Made by a program: the position numbers and the translations under genes. Shown here piece by piece: positions 12,301-22,300 of a stretch of DNA of 64,000 nucleotides. The stretch is from Strix aluco (taxonomy: Eukaryota; Chordata; Aves; Strigiformes; Strigidae): contig NC_133933.1 of assembly GCF_031877795.1 (NCBI RefSeq), forward strand, positions 24,642,029 to 24,706,028, read 5' to 3'. Position 1 is the first letter of the stretch; each line of letters starts with the position of its first letter. Under the pieces are notes generated by a model. The model saw only the letters and a program-made list of their open reading frames with translations. It was not told the origin of the DNA and made no database searches.

Positions 12301-15248
12301 TGCATAATGACGGGCCCGTGGTCTTTCCTTGCTTGATGGCAATCATCATAAGCAGGAAATGTTCTTTACCTCATCCTTTGGCGACAGAAAAAGACTTATG
12401 GGCCATAAACCTTAGATTATGCTCCTCATTATGCTCTATATAAACAATACGGGTTCCTATTTCTATTTTAATCTGAAAACTTGCTGATGTTCTATGTCCT
12501 CCCACCCAGCCAACTTCTTAGTCTGTCATCTTGTACACACTCTAGATCCAACACCAATTCAACTCAAAGATTTTTATCTGTGTGGGTTTTTTATTACGAT
12601 CAGTAAGCTAAGGTGATCCCCCAAAAAAGAGAGAGATTAGGACATCCATTTCCTTCAATGCTGGGATACAGAGATCGAAGTGATCAATTTAGGGAATCCA
12701 CTTTGTGTCTACACATGTACGATCAAACTTCGTTTAGGCTGATTGATGTCCTGGATCGTATCTTCCTACCTTCCTCAAGATGCTTTGTCCCATGGAACGT
12801 CACATTCTAAGGGGTTAATGAGGCTGCTTTCAGGCCCATTTTTAATATGCATGAGACCTAAGCAATTTAATCCCTGAGATTCAATTAATGTAGTCCTGCA
12901 ATATGTCTTTCACAGAATACTACTCATTATAAGATATACCTATTCATCTTTGATAAGCAGCTAAAATCAGTTCTTATAGAGAAGAAAAATTTACTGTTTG
13001 TGTATTCCTGCTCTAAGATCTATCTTGCACAAGTGTCTCCCAAGGCTACTTGTAGCCTTTAAAAATCTGAAAGTGATGAAATTTCATCACTAATTTATGC
13101 CTAAGCATTGTTCTTTTTTAAAGGCTCCCTTAACTCTCTGTCAACAGCGTCTGGAGTTATAGAAAACATCCAGTCGCTTCCCCTCAGTGAACTGCCAAAA
13201 GAACCCCTTCAGTTCTGAATGGCCATCTGAAAGACCCAGCTAATCAAGCTTATGTGGTTCTGAGATACACTTTTGACTAGGTCAAATCAGAAGGGCTTTG
13301 GTTCTTTACATTACTGGTTAACAACGACAAGTGTACTTTCTTCTCAGAAGAATGCTCATGTCTTCTGATCTGCTAAGGGAACAGTAAGGAATTTCATGGA
13401 GATTAAGTTTCTTGGCTGTCACTGACTCAAAAATTAAAAATAGGGAAAGACCAACTGTGTAGTTTCTTTCATTTTACATCTAGTATCATTCCATGTATGT
13501 GTCAAAGTTGGTATTTATCCAGTCTGGTTTTGCACATTTCTGAAACTTCTGAAAGAGGCAGTCGTCTTCTGGAAAAATGAACTTGCAGATGCTACATAAG
13601 AGAGCATAAAAGCGTTGCATTTTAATTCCTAAGTGGCAGTGAGAGTTAAACAGCTGGTTTAGTCCTTACACCACCATCTTTCCTACTGTCAGCTTGTCTG
13701 CTGACAAAGCATTGCTTACAAACATTAACTTAGCCCTACAGAAAAAAAACCACCTTCTATTGACTAGTGATAGCTCCCACAGGTACTACCATTTATAAAA
13801 TGCAACGGGAAAGTTGAGCAAAGGGCTATGTCTAGCGTTGCAATACCAACCATGCAACACTAAGCATACCCAAACAGTGTACGTACTTCTCTTCCCTTCG
13901 TTCTGACTGTAAGTTCTCAAAAGCAGAGGCTGCAATCCAAAACTGCAGTACTACATCTTTTTCACAGACCCACTACCTAATCTCACGGAAGCAGCAAAAG
14001 TCTTTAGCGAACTGACAGCATGCTAGAAATATTTAGGTACAGTATGAATAAGAACACATTTTCTGCTTGAAGAGCTTTCAGTTAAAAGTTACAGTCAAGG
14101 TGCAACACTTCAGGCTGCTGATTCAGGACACATGCAGTCTAATTTTCTGCAGAAATATGCTTGTAATATTATCCAGTTTAGGATAATAGAGTTCTTAAAA
14201 CAGAAACAGTACAATACATGCAAGTTTACTGAGGGTTACATAAGCTATGCATTAATTCCCTCACTATTATTCCACTTACAACGTCATAAGATATTCAATA
14301 AGATAGCAGCTTATCATATTATGTCATAGTTTACATCAGGCTCCTTATGCAGGCAGTTAAAGATACACTCATCTCCTCACTGACAGCTGTGCTTTTTTTT
14401 GGCATTATAAAGTTCAGAGGTAGAGGTAATATCTTTTATTAGATCTACTACTATGATTGGAAGAAGCAGGCTGCCTTTCAGGCAGACCGGGGCTTTCTTA
14501 CGTCTTCTTTTTTGCTCCACATACATTTCTAGATAGAATAAGGTCCTCGAAGCAGCAGGCTGACCACCTCCTATACTTTTAGGCTTAAGCTGTATAAGTA
14601 AAAATAAATACACACATGAGACACAATAGAGTAGTTCCCCGAGAAAAGCAGTCACTAAGAGAAATAAACCTCCAGCAGCCCAGTAATTTCTCACAGAGGA
14701 CAGATGGAATGAAAGAAGTAAGAGATGGTGAAAGACCTTTGGGAATGCCTGTAGGGAGGCACACACCGACACGGCCGTACCCGAGGCTCGGGGGCGGCTG
14801 GGGAGAAGGGGGAATGCCCCATCCCAGCCCATCCCGCCCCTTCCCCGGCGAGGGCACCAGCCCGGCGGGGGGCAGCCGGGGCCGCCGGCACCTCCCCACC
14901 TCCTCCCAGCGCTGCTCCCACCCCGGGGCCGGGGGACCGGCCAGCGAGGCGAGCTTCCCCCGGCGGGCCCGGGTCCCGGCCGCACAGGGGTCCGCTCGCC
15001 CGCCCGCCCCGCCGCCTCTCCTCCCCGGCCCCTACCAGGCGGAGCTGGCTCGTCTCATCGTAGGACAGGAAGCTGAGGATGCTCTCGATCGCCACGATGG
15101 GCAGCCCCATGAGCGTGTTGCTCTGAGGCGGCGGCTCCAAGGGCGCCAGAGCCTCGGGAGACTCCGAGACCGGGGGCGGGGAGAGCCGCGCCGAGCCCAG
15201 GGCGCCGCCTTCCCCGTCCGACAGGAGCCGCTCCTCCGGCGCCGCCAT
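2968..15248 (-). CDS. FBXO28: FBXO28, F-box protein 28 (complete, 5 coding exons)
   Basis: Substrate-recognition subunit of an SKP1-CUL1-F-box ubiquitin ligase; the mammalian protein is nuclear and is reported to act on MYC and topoisomerase II alpha. Coding segments (minus strand, 5' to 3'): 15248-15036, 9151-9042, 8042-7904, 5356-5161 and 3356-2968. They sum to 1047 nt (348 residues plus stop) with phases agreeing at every junction and GT-AG introns throughout. The F-box starts near residue 49 (LPIVAIESILSFLSYDE) and runs to about residue 90 across the exon 1/2 junction. Residues 109-219 form the conserved middle region. Residues about 237-305 are a heptad-rich, Gln/Glu/Lys-rich coiled coil. 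The C-terminus is basic and nuclear-localisation-like (PRKRRK and KSKRLRNRK). Ser324 in SPRKRRK aligns with human Ser344, a reported CDK site. The human protein is 368 residues; this one is shorter mainly in the low-complexity N-terminus. The start at 15248 matches the mammalian MAA-EER beginning. Confidence 0.96.
3357..5160 (-). other. FBXO28: FBXO28 intron 4
   Basis: 1.8 kb of AT-rich intron between exons 4 and 5. I see no repeat family, RNA gene or conserved coding sequence in it. Confidence 0.85.
5161..5356 (-). CDS. FBXO28: FBXO28 coding exon 4
   Basis: 196 nt encoding residues 155-219 plus the first base of codon 220. It begins VIDEIYRVLRYVNSTRAPQR and ends KRKMPGSDVSGRLIGTAPG. The acceptor is GTTTTAG and the donor CCCAG/GTATTA. 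The end of this exon (RLIGTAP) is slightly diverged from the human form, while the rest is strongly conserved. Confidence 0.96.
5357..7903 (-). other. FBXO28: FBXO28 intron 3
   Basis: 2.5 kb of intron, AT-rich, with a short TA repeat near its exon-3 end (about 7790-7804). No recognisable mobile element or RNA gene was seen. Confidence 0.85.
7904..8042 (-). CDS. FBXO28: FBXO28 coding exon 3
   Basis: 139 nt encoding the end of codon 108 through residue 154 (RESERRNHSLARHADILAAV to CCFIPGK). This block looks essentially identical to the mammalian protein. The acceptor is TCTTGTAG and the donor AAAG/GTAAAA; the exon ends in phase 0. Confidence 0.97.
8043..9041 (-). other. FBXO28: FBXO28 intron 2
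   Basis: 1.0 kb intron with no feature that I can recognise. Confidence 0.85.
9042..9151 (-). CDS. FBXO28: FBXO28 coding exon 2
   Basis: 110 nt encoding residues 72-107 plus two bases of codon 108. Translation begins VCKRMDLVCQRMLNQGF and ends KAQLPR, matching the second half of the F-box and the region after it. The acceptor reads TTTAAATACAG and the donor CCAAG/GTATGT. It is too short to stand out as an ORF and was found by homology. Confidence 0.96.
9152..15035 (-). other. FBXO28: FBXO28 intron 1
   Basis: 5.9 kb first intron. Mostly AT-rich and featureless, with a T-run of about 20 near 9960-9980 and a small GC-rich islet around 10548-10680. Its 5' end (14770-15035) is part of the promoter CpG island. 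Confidence 0.85.
15036..15248 (-). CDS. FBXO28: FBXO28 coding exon 1
   Basis: Residues 1-71. It starts MAAPEERLL, passes through a Pro/Ser/Glu-rich linker and enters the F-box (LPIVAIESILSF at 49-60). It ends after codon CTG with donor GTAGGG (phase 0). The frame stays open across the donor into the intron and also far upstream of the start, so splice sites and homology, not ORF length, set the limits. Confidence 0.95.
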
Positions 15249-15251
15249 CTT
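15241..15251 (-). promoter_or_regulatory. YY1-type motif overlapping FBXO28 start codon
   Basis: The minus strand reads AAGATGGCGGC, an exact match to the strong YY1 consensus, with its ATG being the FBXO28 start codon. YY1 sites at this location are known just downstream of transcription starts in TATA-less promoters, which fits a very short 5' UTR. Occupancy is inferred. Confidence 0.6.
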
Positions 15252-15302
15252 GGAGCCCGTCCTTCCTCCACTGAGGGAGGGCAGCCAGCCTTCCTCTGAC
15301 GA

Positions 15303-15310
15303 CACTTCCG
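15303..15310 (-). promoter_or_regulatory. ETS/GABP-type site in FBXO28 promoter
   Basis: The minus strand reads CGGAAGTG, the ETS core flanked as in GABP/ELK sites, about 55 bases upstream of the start codon inside the CpG island. Confidence 0.45.
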
Positions 15311-15959
15311 CCCCCGGCACGAACAGCCGCCCCGCCGCGCCCCGCCCGGCCGCTGGGGGGCGGCAGAGCGCGGGGGAGGGCGCTGTCCCGCAGCGGCCCG
15401 GCCCGGCCCGGCGGTGCCCCCCCAGGGCCGCTCCCCGCCGCCCGCCGCCGCGGGCTGCCCTCGGCAGGCGCGTCCTCAGCCGCTGAGGCATCTGCATGGG
15501 CGGCGTGGGGCGGCCGCCGCAGGCCTGCCCCCCCCGGAGCCCCTTCTGCCGGCGGAGGGAGGGCCCCGAGGCGTGGTGGGACTGCTCGAAATTCCCCTCA
15601 GGCGCTGAGCACCCCGTCAGGGGCAGATTAAAAACAAACGGCTGGAATGAAATCTGCCGTACTGTGCGTAGTGCAAGCTTGAGACTCGCTGTTGGCGAAC
15701 GAAGGGTAAAAGCACAAGCAGGGTTTGATAAGGGTGTCGGGACACGGGGAAACGCTGCCGCATGCCTGCTGGGTTCCTTACATGAGGTACATAAGCAACC
15801 GCTGCTGGGCTGTGGTTGAGAACGGTGCCCTGAGCTCCCTGCACCAGCAGTCTGACCCCACACAACTGGGGTTTTGCACATTAGTCTTACGTGGGTCATT
15901 GCGAAGCTACAGGGTTTTTTTTTCTTCCCACTCTGTGGAAGAAGAGACGCAAGAGTAAG

Positions 15960-16077
15960 GCGGTCGAGGAGGCTGCAGAACCTCACAGAGATGTAGGCTA
16001 TCCTGACCTGGGAGGGATCCACCACAACCGCCCAGGTCTGCTCCTCACTCCACACAGGGCAACCTAAAAGTTAAACC

Positions 16078-16124
<47 letters not shown>

Positions 16125-16390
16125 CCTACCTATCTACCTATCTACCTATCTATCTATCACCAAATGCTTCCTGAACACCAACTGGCTTGGGGCCATGACC
16201 CCTTCCCTGGGGAACCCATTCCTGTACCGGACCACCCTCTCCATGAGGAGCTTTTCCCTAATAATAGTCAACGCGAACTTCCCCAGAGGCAGCTTTACAG
16301 CCTTGTGTCCTGTGGCCAGACATCGGAGAGGAGAGATGAGCGGCTCCCAGCCCATGTCCCCTCCTGAGGAGACTCTGTGAGAAGGACCTT
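15960..16390 (-). mobile_element. CR1 LINE fragment, interrupted by a TATC microsatellite
   Basis: The plus strand matches the antisense of the CR1 3' region. Phrases such as GACCACCCTCTCCATGAGGA, TTTTCCCTAATAATAGTCAA and CCTTGTGTCCTGTGGCCAGA are diverged forms of the common avian CR1 sequence, so the element lies on the minus strand. Sequence left of the microsatellite (CCACACAGGGCAACCTAAAA) also fits CR1. The TATC array at 16079-16158 has grown inside the element. The 5' and 3' limits are approximate, and the copy is diverged and incapable of movement. Confidence 0.7.
16079..16158 (+). repeat. (TATC)n microsatellite
   Basis: About 80 bp of TATC tetranucleotide repeat, with TACC variants in its right-hand third. 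It lies inside the CR1 fragment, about 830 bp upstream of the FBXO28 start codon, and is likely to be length-polymorphic. Confidence 0.95.
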
Positions 16391-19300
16391 CAAAAACTCC
16401 CTTGCTGCTGTTGCTCAGGGGTACAGCAGTGCTGCCTCCGCACTGCAGGGACTGCACTGGCTGCACAGGCACAGCAGCCCCCCAAGAAAATACAGTTGAA
16501 TTACAGCAAGGCAGCTAACAGGACGGAAAAATACTTCTGTAGCTCTTAAGTGAGGTGCAACTACATACTTCTTACAAATGTAATCCAGGCCTTTCTATTC
16601 TATATATAGATGGGTGAGAACCCCCCCTTTTGTGTCCAACGGGGACTTACCCCCCCTTGGCCAGGATGTGCAGGGGGAGCCCCAGCAGCCAGGGAGATCA
16701 GTGGGTGTGCACATCTGCTGTCGGCCTCCAGCTGGCAAAAACTACGGCTGCCTGCAAACCACTGCTTGGAACCAGAAGTTATTGAGGAGGCGAAATACCT
16801 AGAGTAAAAAAAACTCTGCTCCTTTATTTGCCTTTAATCCTGCATATTAGGGAGGTCTCTTGAAAGTAGTGGCTGGGGCAGCAAAGGGATGGGACCAAGG
16901 CTGTTTCTAGAACATTCCCTGGTACTTCTGAGCATGGTCACACACTCTTACACCATAGTTTCACAAACCATTTTAGCCCAACAGAACTTGGCACTGCCAC
17001 TGAAAAGTACGGTGCCAGTCTCCTCTCTGCCTTCAGCTGCTGCTGCTGCTTTTTTCACATCAGTAGCACTGAGCGTGGGTGCTTGATTGGGGAACTGGTG
17101 CTGCTGAAGACTGACTTGCCAAAGAAAATCACTAGGTGAATGCCAAAAGTGACGGTAGCAAAGCGTATGGGAAAAAGCCATAAAATGTTTGGGGAGAACG
17201 GGACCGCTTGTTGCTGTACCTGCACCAAGGTTGTACAGCTTAAAATATTACAGGACTAAAGCATTAGCTGCCTGCAGCATCCCTGTACATTTTTTTCAGC
17301 CATACATCTCTTTGAAGGTTTATCTTAACCCATTTCTTTCATGTGCAACTTCCCCTTTTCCTCAGAAACCTACCTGCAACCTTTTTCTTAAAAGAAAAAA
17401 ACTGCAACTGGAAAAGGATTAACTTGGGAGCAGGGCAAATGCAAGGGTAAGCCTTTATGTGTGTCATCCTAATGGCACTCCAAAAATGTGCACTGAAATT
17501 AATATTTCCTTTTTGGGAGCAGAACACTGTGTGCCTTGTACGGATTTGGAAGTGTTTTGCTCCCCCCGCCCCTCAACTCATCAATGCTGTTGTAAAATGA
17601 TCCGGCTATCTTGGAACAAGGGTTTTATTCTTGTGCATGATTTTAGGACCTGATCTCCTTTCACATGCACACTCAGCAATTTAAAACACACTCAGGAGAG
17701 TTCTTTATAAACTTGTGACTTGGCATGTGAAGCTTGGACTGGCAGTCCGTTAATGCTTTAAAAGCAAGTGGTTTTTTTCATCCTACCTAAGCATATATAA
17801 TTTAAGATAGTTTCAAGAATGCATTTTTTTTTGTCATACACTTTGAAAAAATTGAGGTTTTAAGGTATAGCTTTATGTTTAATAAATATAATCTGTATGT
17901 TCTGTATGTTTATTATATTGCTAAGTAGAATATGTTAATTATATGCACTATATATATTTTATGTTATTAACTATAACTACATAGATAGCTTTATAGTTGA
18001 TGTCTGCTTCAGTAAATAGGCTAATTCTGCCTCCTTCCAGGTTCTGATTCACATCCTTCCCCAATGTATCTTTTGTCATTTTTCCGAGCATGCATCACTT
18101 TGCATAAATTTGCAAAAATGCAGACTGCATGCGCTTTCATAAAATCCCCATCACAGACTCTCTAGTGGCTTAACTTTTCAGTTACTATGGGAGCGTGTGA
18201 AGCCAGACAACTTGATAATACTTCCTGAAAGGGATGAAATAAAGTTATGTAGAGTCTATTGCATGTCAAGTAACATGCAAACATTTTGTCAATATTTTAC
18301 AGCTTGTGCAGGATACTTACCTCATTTGCCTTATTTGGGCTACCACTCATTTAGACTTCTGCAGTGCTTGTAAGATTTAAAAAATCTTGAAATAGCCTTA
18401 GTTTTGACTATATCATGTGAGAATTATAAGTAGAGTTGGACTGAAATGTTTTGGAAACGTCTCAGTGACTCACAAGAAGGATGTTAGGGGAAATGTATTG
18501 TTTTGCCCCTTTTCAGCAAAAATTCTCGTAATCTTTTTGTTTATTTTTGGAGAGATGACACTTTGATGTCTCTGTACTTTGGGCTAGGATTATGAGGTTT
18601 AAAAGGAAGGCTGCCTGGGCCAAGGATATCTGGTTTGCTTTCTTTGTAGTAACCTGCAGAAAATGTTTATGTCATAAATCTTTGTAAAATCTCATCACTT
18701 GTCTTAAAATTTGTCAGTGAAATTCTTAGATGTGTCTATACTGAACAGATTTAACCTCTCAGCTTACAACAAGCTAATAAGACCGTACGTATATTGTGCT
18801 TCCAACTGATTTGAGTGTGGTCTGTTGAGGACAGCAGAGACTGTGAAATTTTACCGAAAGTACGTGGAATATTTTGTTTGGACTTTGTGTGGAAGCAAGC
18901 AACAACAAGAGCCATGGTGAGGAGGAAGGATCCTGGCTTAAATAAAAGGACAGTTGTAACTATCAAACATGAGAAAGGAGAAGAGATTCAGGGAAGGGGA
19001 GAAAGAGAGTGAGAAGCAGGAGATAACAAGCAGATGTCTGGGAAAACAGGGATAGGGGAAGAAATCTAGCAGCAGGGGATAGAGGTGAAGGAAGGTGTGT
19101 AACTAGGTCAAGAACTGGCATGTTAATGAGGAATATAGGAGCAAAGAGGAGTAAGTAATGCGCTCAGAAACTGAGGATAAGAGCAGAAGTTGGGTGGGAG
19201 GAGAACAGATTTGTTTTATTAAGTTAGTGTAATCAATAGAAAAATAGAAAATGCCTTCCCACATGGCACATTTTCTTCTCTGGGGTGGTAGCAGTTTGCT

Positions 19301-22300
19301 CACTTTATGAATATTAAGGATTTTTTTAAGAGGTGCTAAATTTGAAAGAAGTCTGGTATATTCGCAAAGCTATATTTTCATTCAGGTGGCTGCTGGACAC
19401 TGAGGCAGAGTAAAGCCTTGCTTAAAGGTCTTTTTTTGATGGGCATTAAAAAAGAAATGGAAAAAAAGCCAAATTAGAATTTCCTTTTAGAATGTTCCTA
19501 ACAAATGTAGACAGGAGTGTAGATTTGCACAGATTCATGTTTTGCAGCTGAGACTTTTGATCCATTAATAGGTAACAATAATTATTATTGTGTGGAGTCA
19601 GCTTCAGATATGAATGGAATCCTAGTTTAATTAAATCAATATAAATATTTTAATGGATCCTTTGTAGTTTAACCAGTGTTGCGCCCAGAGGTGCTACTCA
19701 TTGCATAAAAAGCTGGTTGAGAAACTGCCTCTAAAATCTAGATCTACCTCTTAATTTATTTGTAATACCATATATTAGGTATCTGATAGTAATCATAAGC
19801 TGAAGTTGAAAGGCAGAAGAATGTAATGCTCCTTGGAAAATTAGAGGTAGAAGCAAAAGGAAAACAGGTAGAAGACAGGATGAAAGAAAATACAGCTTCT
19901 GTAGATTTTTCTCAGCTAAAAGTATGGGGACCAGACTAATCTCGAGTGGTTTTTGTAGGCTAGGCATGTTGCACAGTCAAGCTTTCATTAAATACGTTTT
20001 TCTGTTTTAATTTCAAGATTTAACTAAAAGTATTTTCAAATCCACAAGAAAGTAGGGGTTTGTAGACATGTAATGTATTAATTAGGTAAACTGATGTACT
20101 TGGGAGATGAAAAGGACAAGGGTTCAGACAAATAATTTTTCTATTTTCTTGGAGTCAAAATATGTTTCTTGAAAGAGGACTGCAGAATCAGGTACTGGAT
20201 AATATGTTATCTTGGTCAGGTTACATATCCTCACACAACTGTACTCAGAGGTAAGCTCAGTAGAAAAGCTTATATAAACAAAAAGGAGATTTAAGGAGAT
20301 AATTAGATTGCATGACTTTTACTGGTTCTCTGTATTATTTTCTTGTAGGATGTTCGCAAGCCCTAGGACAGACAATCAGTTTCCACCATTAGTAGGGGCT
20401 CAGTTTTGATGTAAGTTCCAAGGAGTTCCTTCAATTTTAGTATATTACCACATATTTACACTATGATAAAGACAATTCAGTCAAGACATTAATAATGTCT
20501 CTCTGTGTCTCATCAGTTCAGCTCAGTGAAACATCACTGATGTGACAAACTGCATCAATAATGTTGATGTATAATAAAAAGACAGCTCCCAAAGTGTCTG
20601 TTGTCACTTATAGACCATGTACCTGTATCTGCCACGGTTATCTAAAGCAGAGTTTGATTTGCTGAGGCACAGGACTATAGCTCTGTGTGAGAAGGTGCAA
20701 GATACATAAATTAACCAGGGGAATACATTAACAAAGACGTGGTCTGCTCAGTCCTGCAGTCACTTTACAAAAAAAGAAATTGTGGGGGGCCTGATCTTGA
20801 AATGATTTTGCATTTTCTGAAATCCTTCTGGTTTCATCCTCTCTTGACTCCAGAGGGACTGCTAGCATGAGTTAAGGCTGGCTTCTGGGCAGCTGAGAAA
20901 TAGGGGCAAGGCAACAGTAAAATGGCAGTGTTAATTTAACTCTCTGCCTCCTCTAAACATCCAGCTGAGATGAAGGTTCAGCATCACTGTGTGGCCAATC
21001 AGTGTCTTAAAGTTTCTGGTTAAGGAATGGGATTTTGATCACAGAAGTCCTGTTTGCAATAGCGGAATATTTATGTGCTTAATGAGCATATTAGTTCCTT
21101 CCCTGTTCTTCCTCACTGACCAACTCCCTTATGGGGCTGGGTGAGTTGCTACAGGCAGATACGGCTTTCTCCCATTGCTGTAATTGCCTTAAACAGACAT
21201 TTTGTTATAGAGGGTCTTCTGTCAGGATCTGTGCAGACATAAATTCACAGGGATCCAGAGTGAGTCTAGTGAATATAATTTAGTTATTGAGATGAATGGC
21301 AGCTGTGTATGATGCACACAAAACACTAATTTGTGTCAGCCTACATTTTGTTCAAATATGCTGGAAGCTAACGGAAGAGGAAGTTTATTTCTCATCTCTT
21401 TAAAACAGTGCAAACTTGCTTTACCTAGCTGGTTGTTAAATTACCTATGGAAAAAAAAAAATCTGAATTTAAATTACATGGAAAAGAATTTTGAGTGAGG
21501 AAATTAGCATTTTCTTCTAGCAAGTAACTGAAGATGTTGGAGAAGCTTTAGTTTTCTGAAGTTAAATAAGTCCTGGTTGATCTAGAATAAATGGAAGACT
21601 TTTGTTTACTGTGAGTGATGCTTGCATGCAGTGGTATTAATGTCACTTTCTACTTTTATAGAATCATCCTTTGAAACTGTTGTTAATTTATCAGCTTAAA
21701 AGCTGAATAGGTTGCAGCAAAATTGATGCAAATTTCTAAAGCAGTTTCTGAGTGCTGCTGATTTCTGGGTGCTGCAGGCTCCATATAATTACTAGCTTCC
21801 TGAGTAACGTGATTGAGTATGTACTTTACACAGTGGGTGCATGTGTGACTCGCACAAGTTAGATAATGGGATTGGTTTACAGAGAGGATGCAAGTTAAGC
21901 CAGAAATATTTTTTAATTAACTTTAAGGTTACAGAGTCTGAACCTGAACCTCTGTTGTCTCATGTAGTTGCTTGCATGCATTACCAGTTCACATATACAA
22001 TGACCAACAAAGTTTATATTCACTTTGTACAGAAGGAAGTGCTTTCACAAAGCAAGAGACTGGCTCTCATGCCTCTGAGTGAGGTAAATGTAACTCAGCA
22101 CTTCCTTGTGTTGGGAAAATTTAGGTTTTGCTTCAGCTGTAGCACAGGAATGTGACAGAATACAATTTGTTGTTTAGATTTTAAATCAGTGTCATCTGTG
22201 TGTGAATAAGGAAGTATATGTCACAACCAACATGGACTTCATTGACAACAGAATATAGCCTTCAACAAAACACAAACCATTCAAGTAGGGGCCTGATGGT

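Larger units (their letters stand above)
14750..15600 (-). promoter_or_regulatory. FBXO28: FBXO28 CpG-island promoter
   Basis: Very GC- and CpG-rich block of roughly 850 bp spanning exon 1 and its upstream flank, surrounded by AT-rich DNA. There is no obvious TATA box at the expected place, as is usual for housekeeping promoters. An ETS/GABP-type CGGAAGTG (minus strand) lies at 15303-15310, about 55 bases upstream of the start codon. A YY1-type AAGATGGCGGC overlaps the start codon at 15241-15251. The transcription start is inferred to lie just upstream of 15250 but is not defined by sequence alone. Confidence 0.8.

Noticed and set aside
14691-16055. 454-codon minus-strand ORF across the FBXO28 promoter
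   Set aside because: It contains the true FBXO28 exon 1 but runs past the splice donor and through promoter and CR1 sequence. The openness comes from GC-rich DNA and splice-unaware translation.
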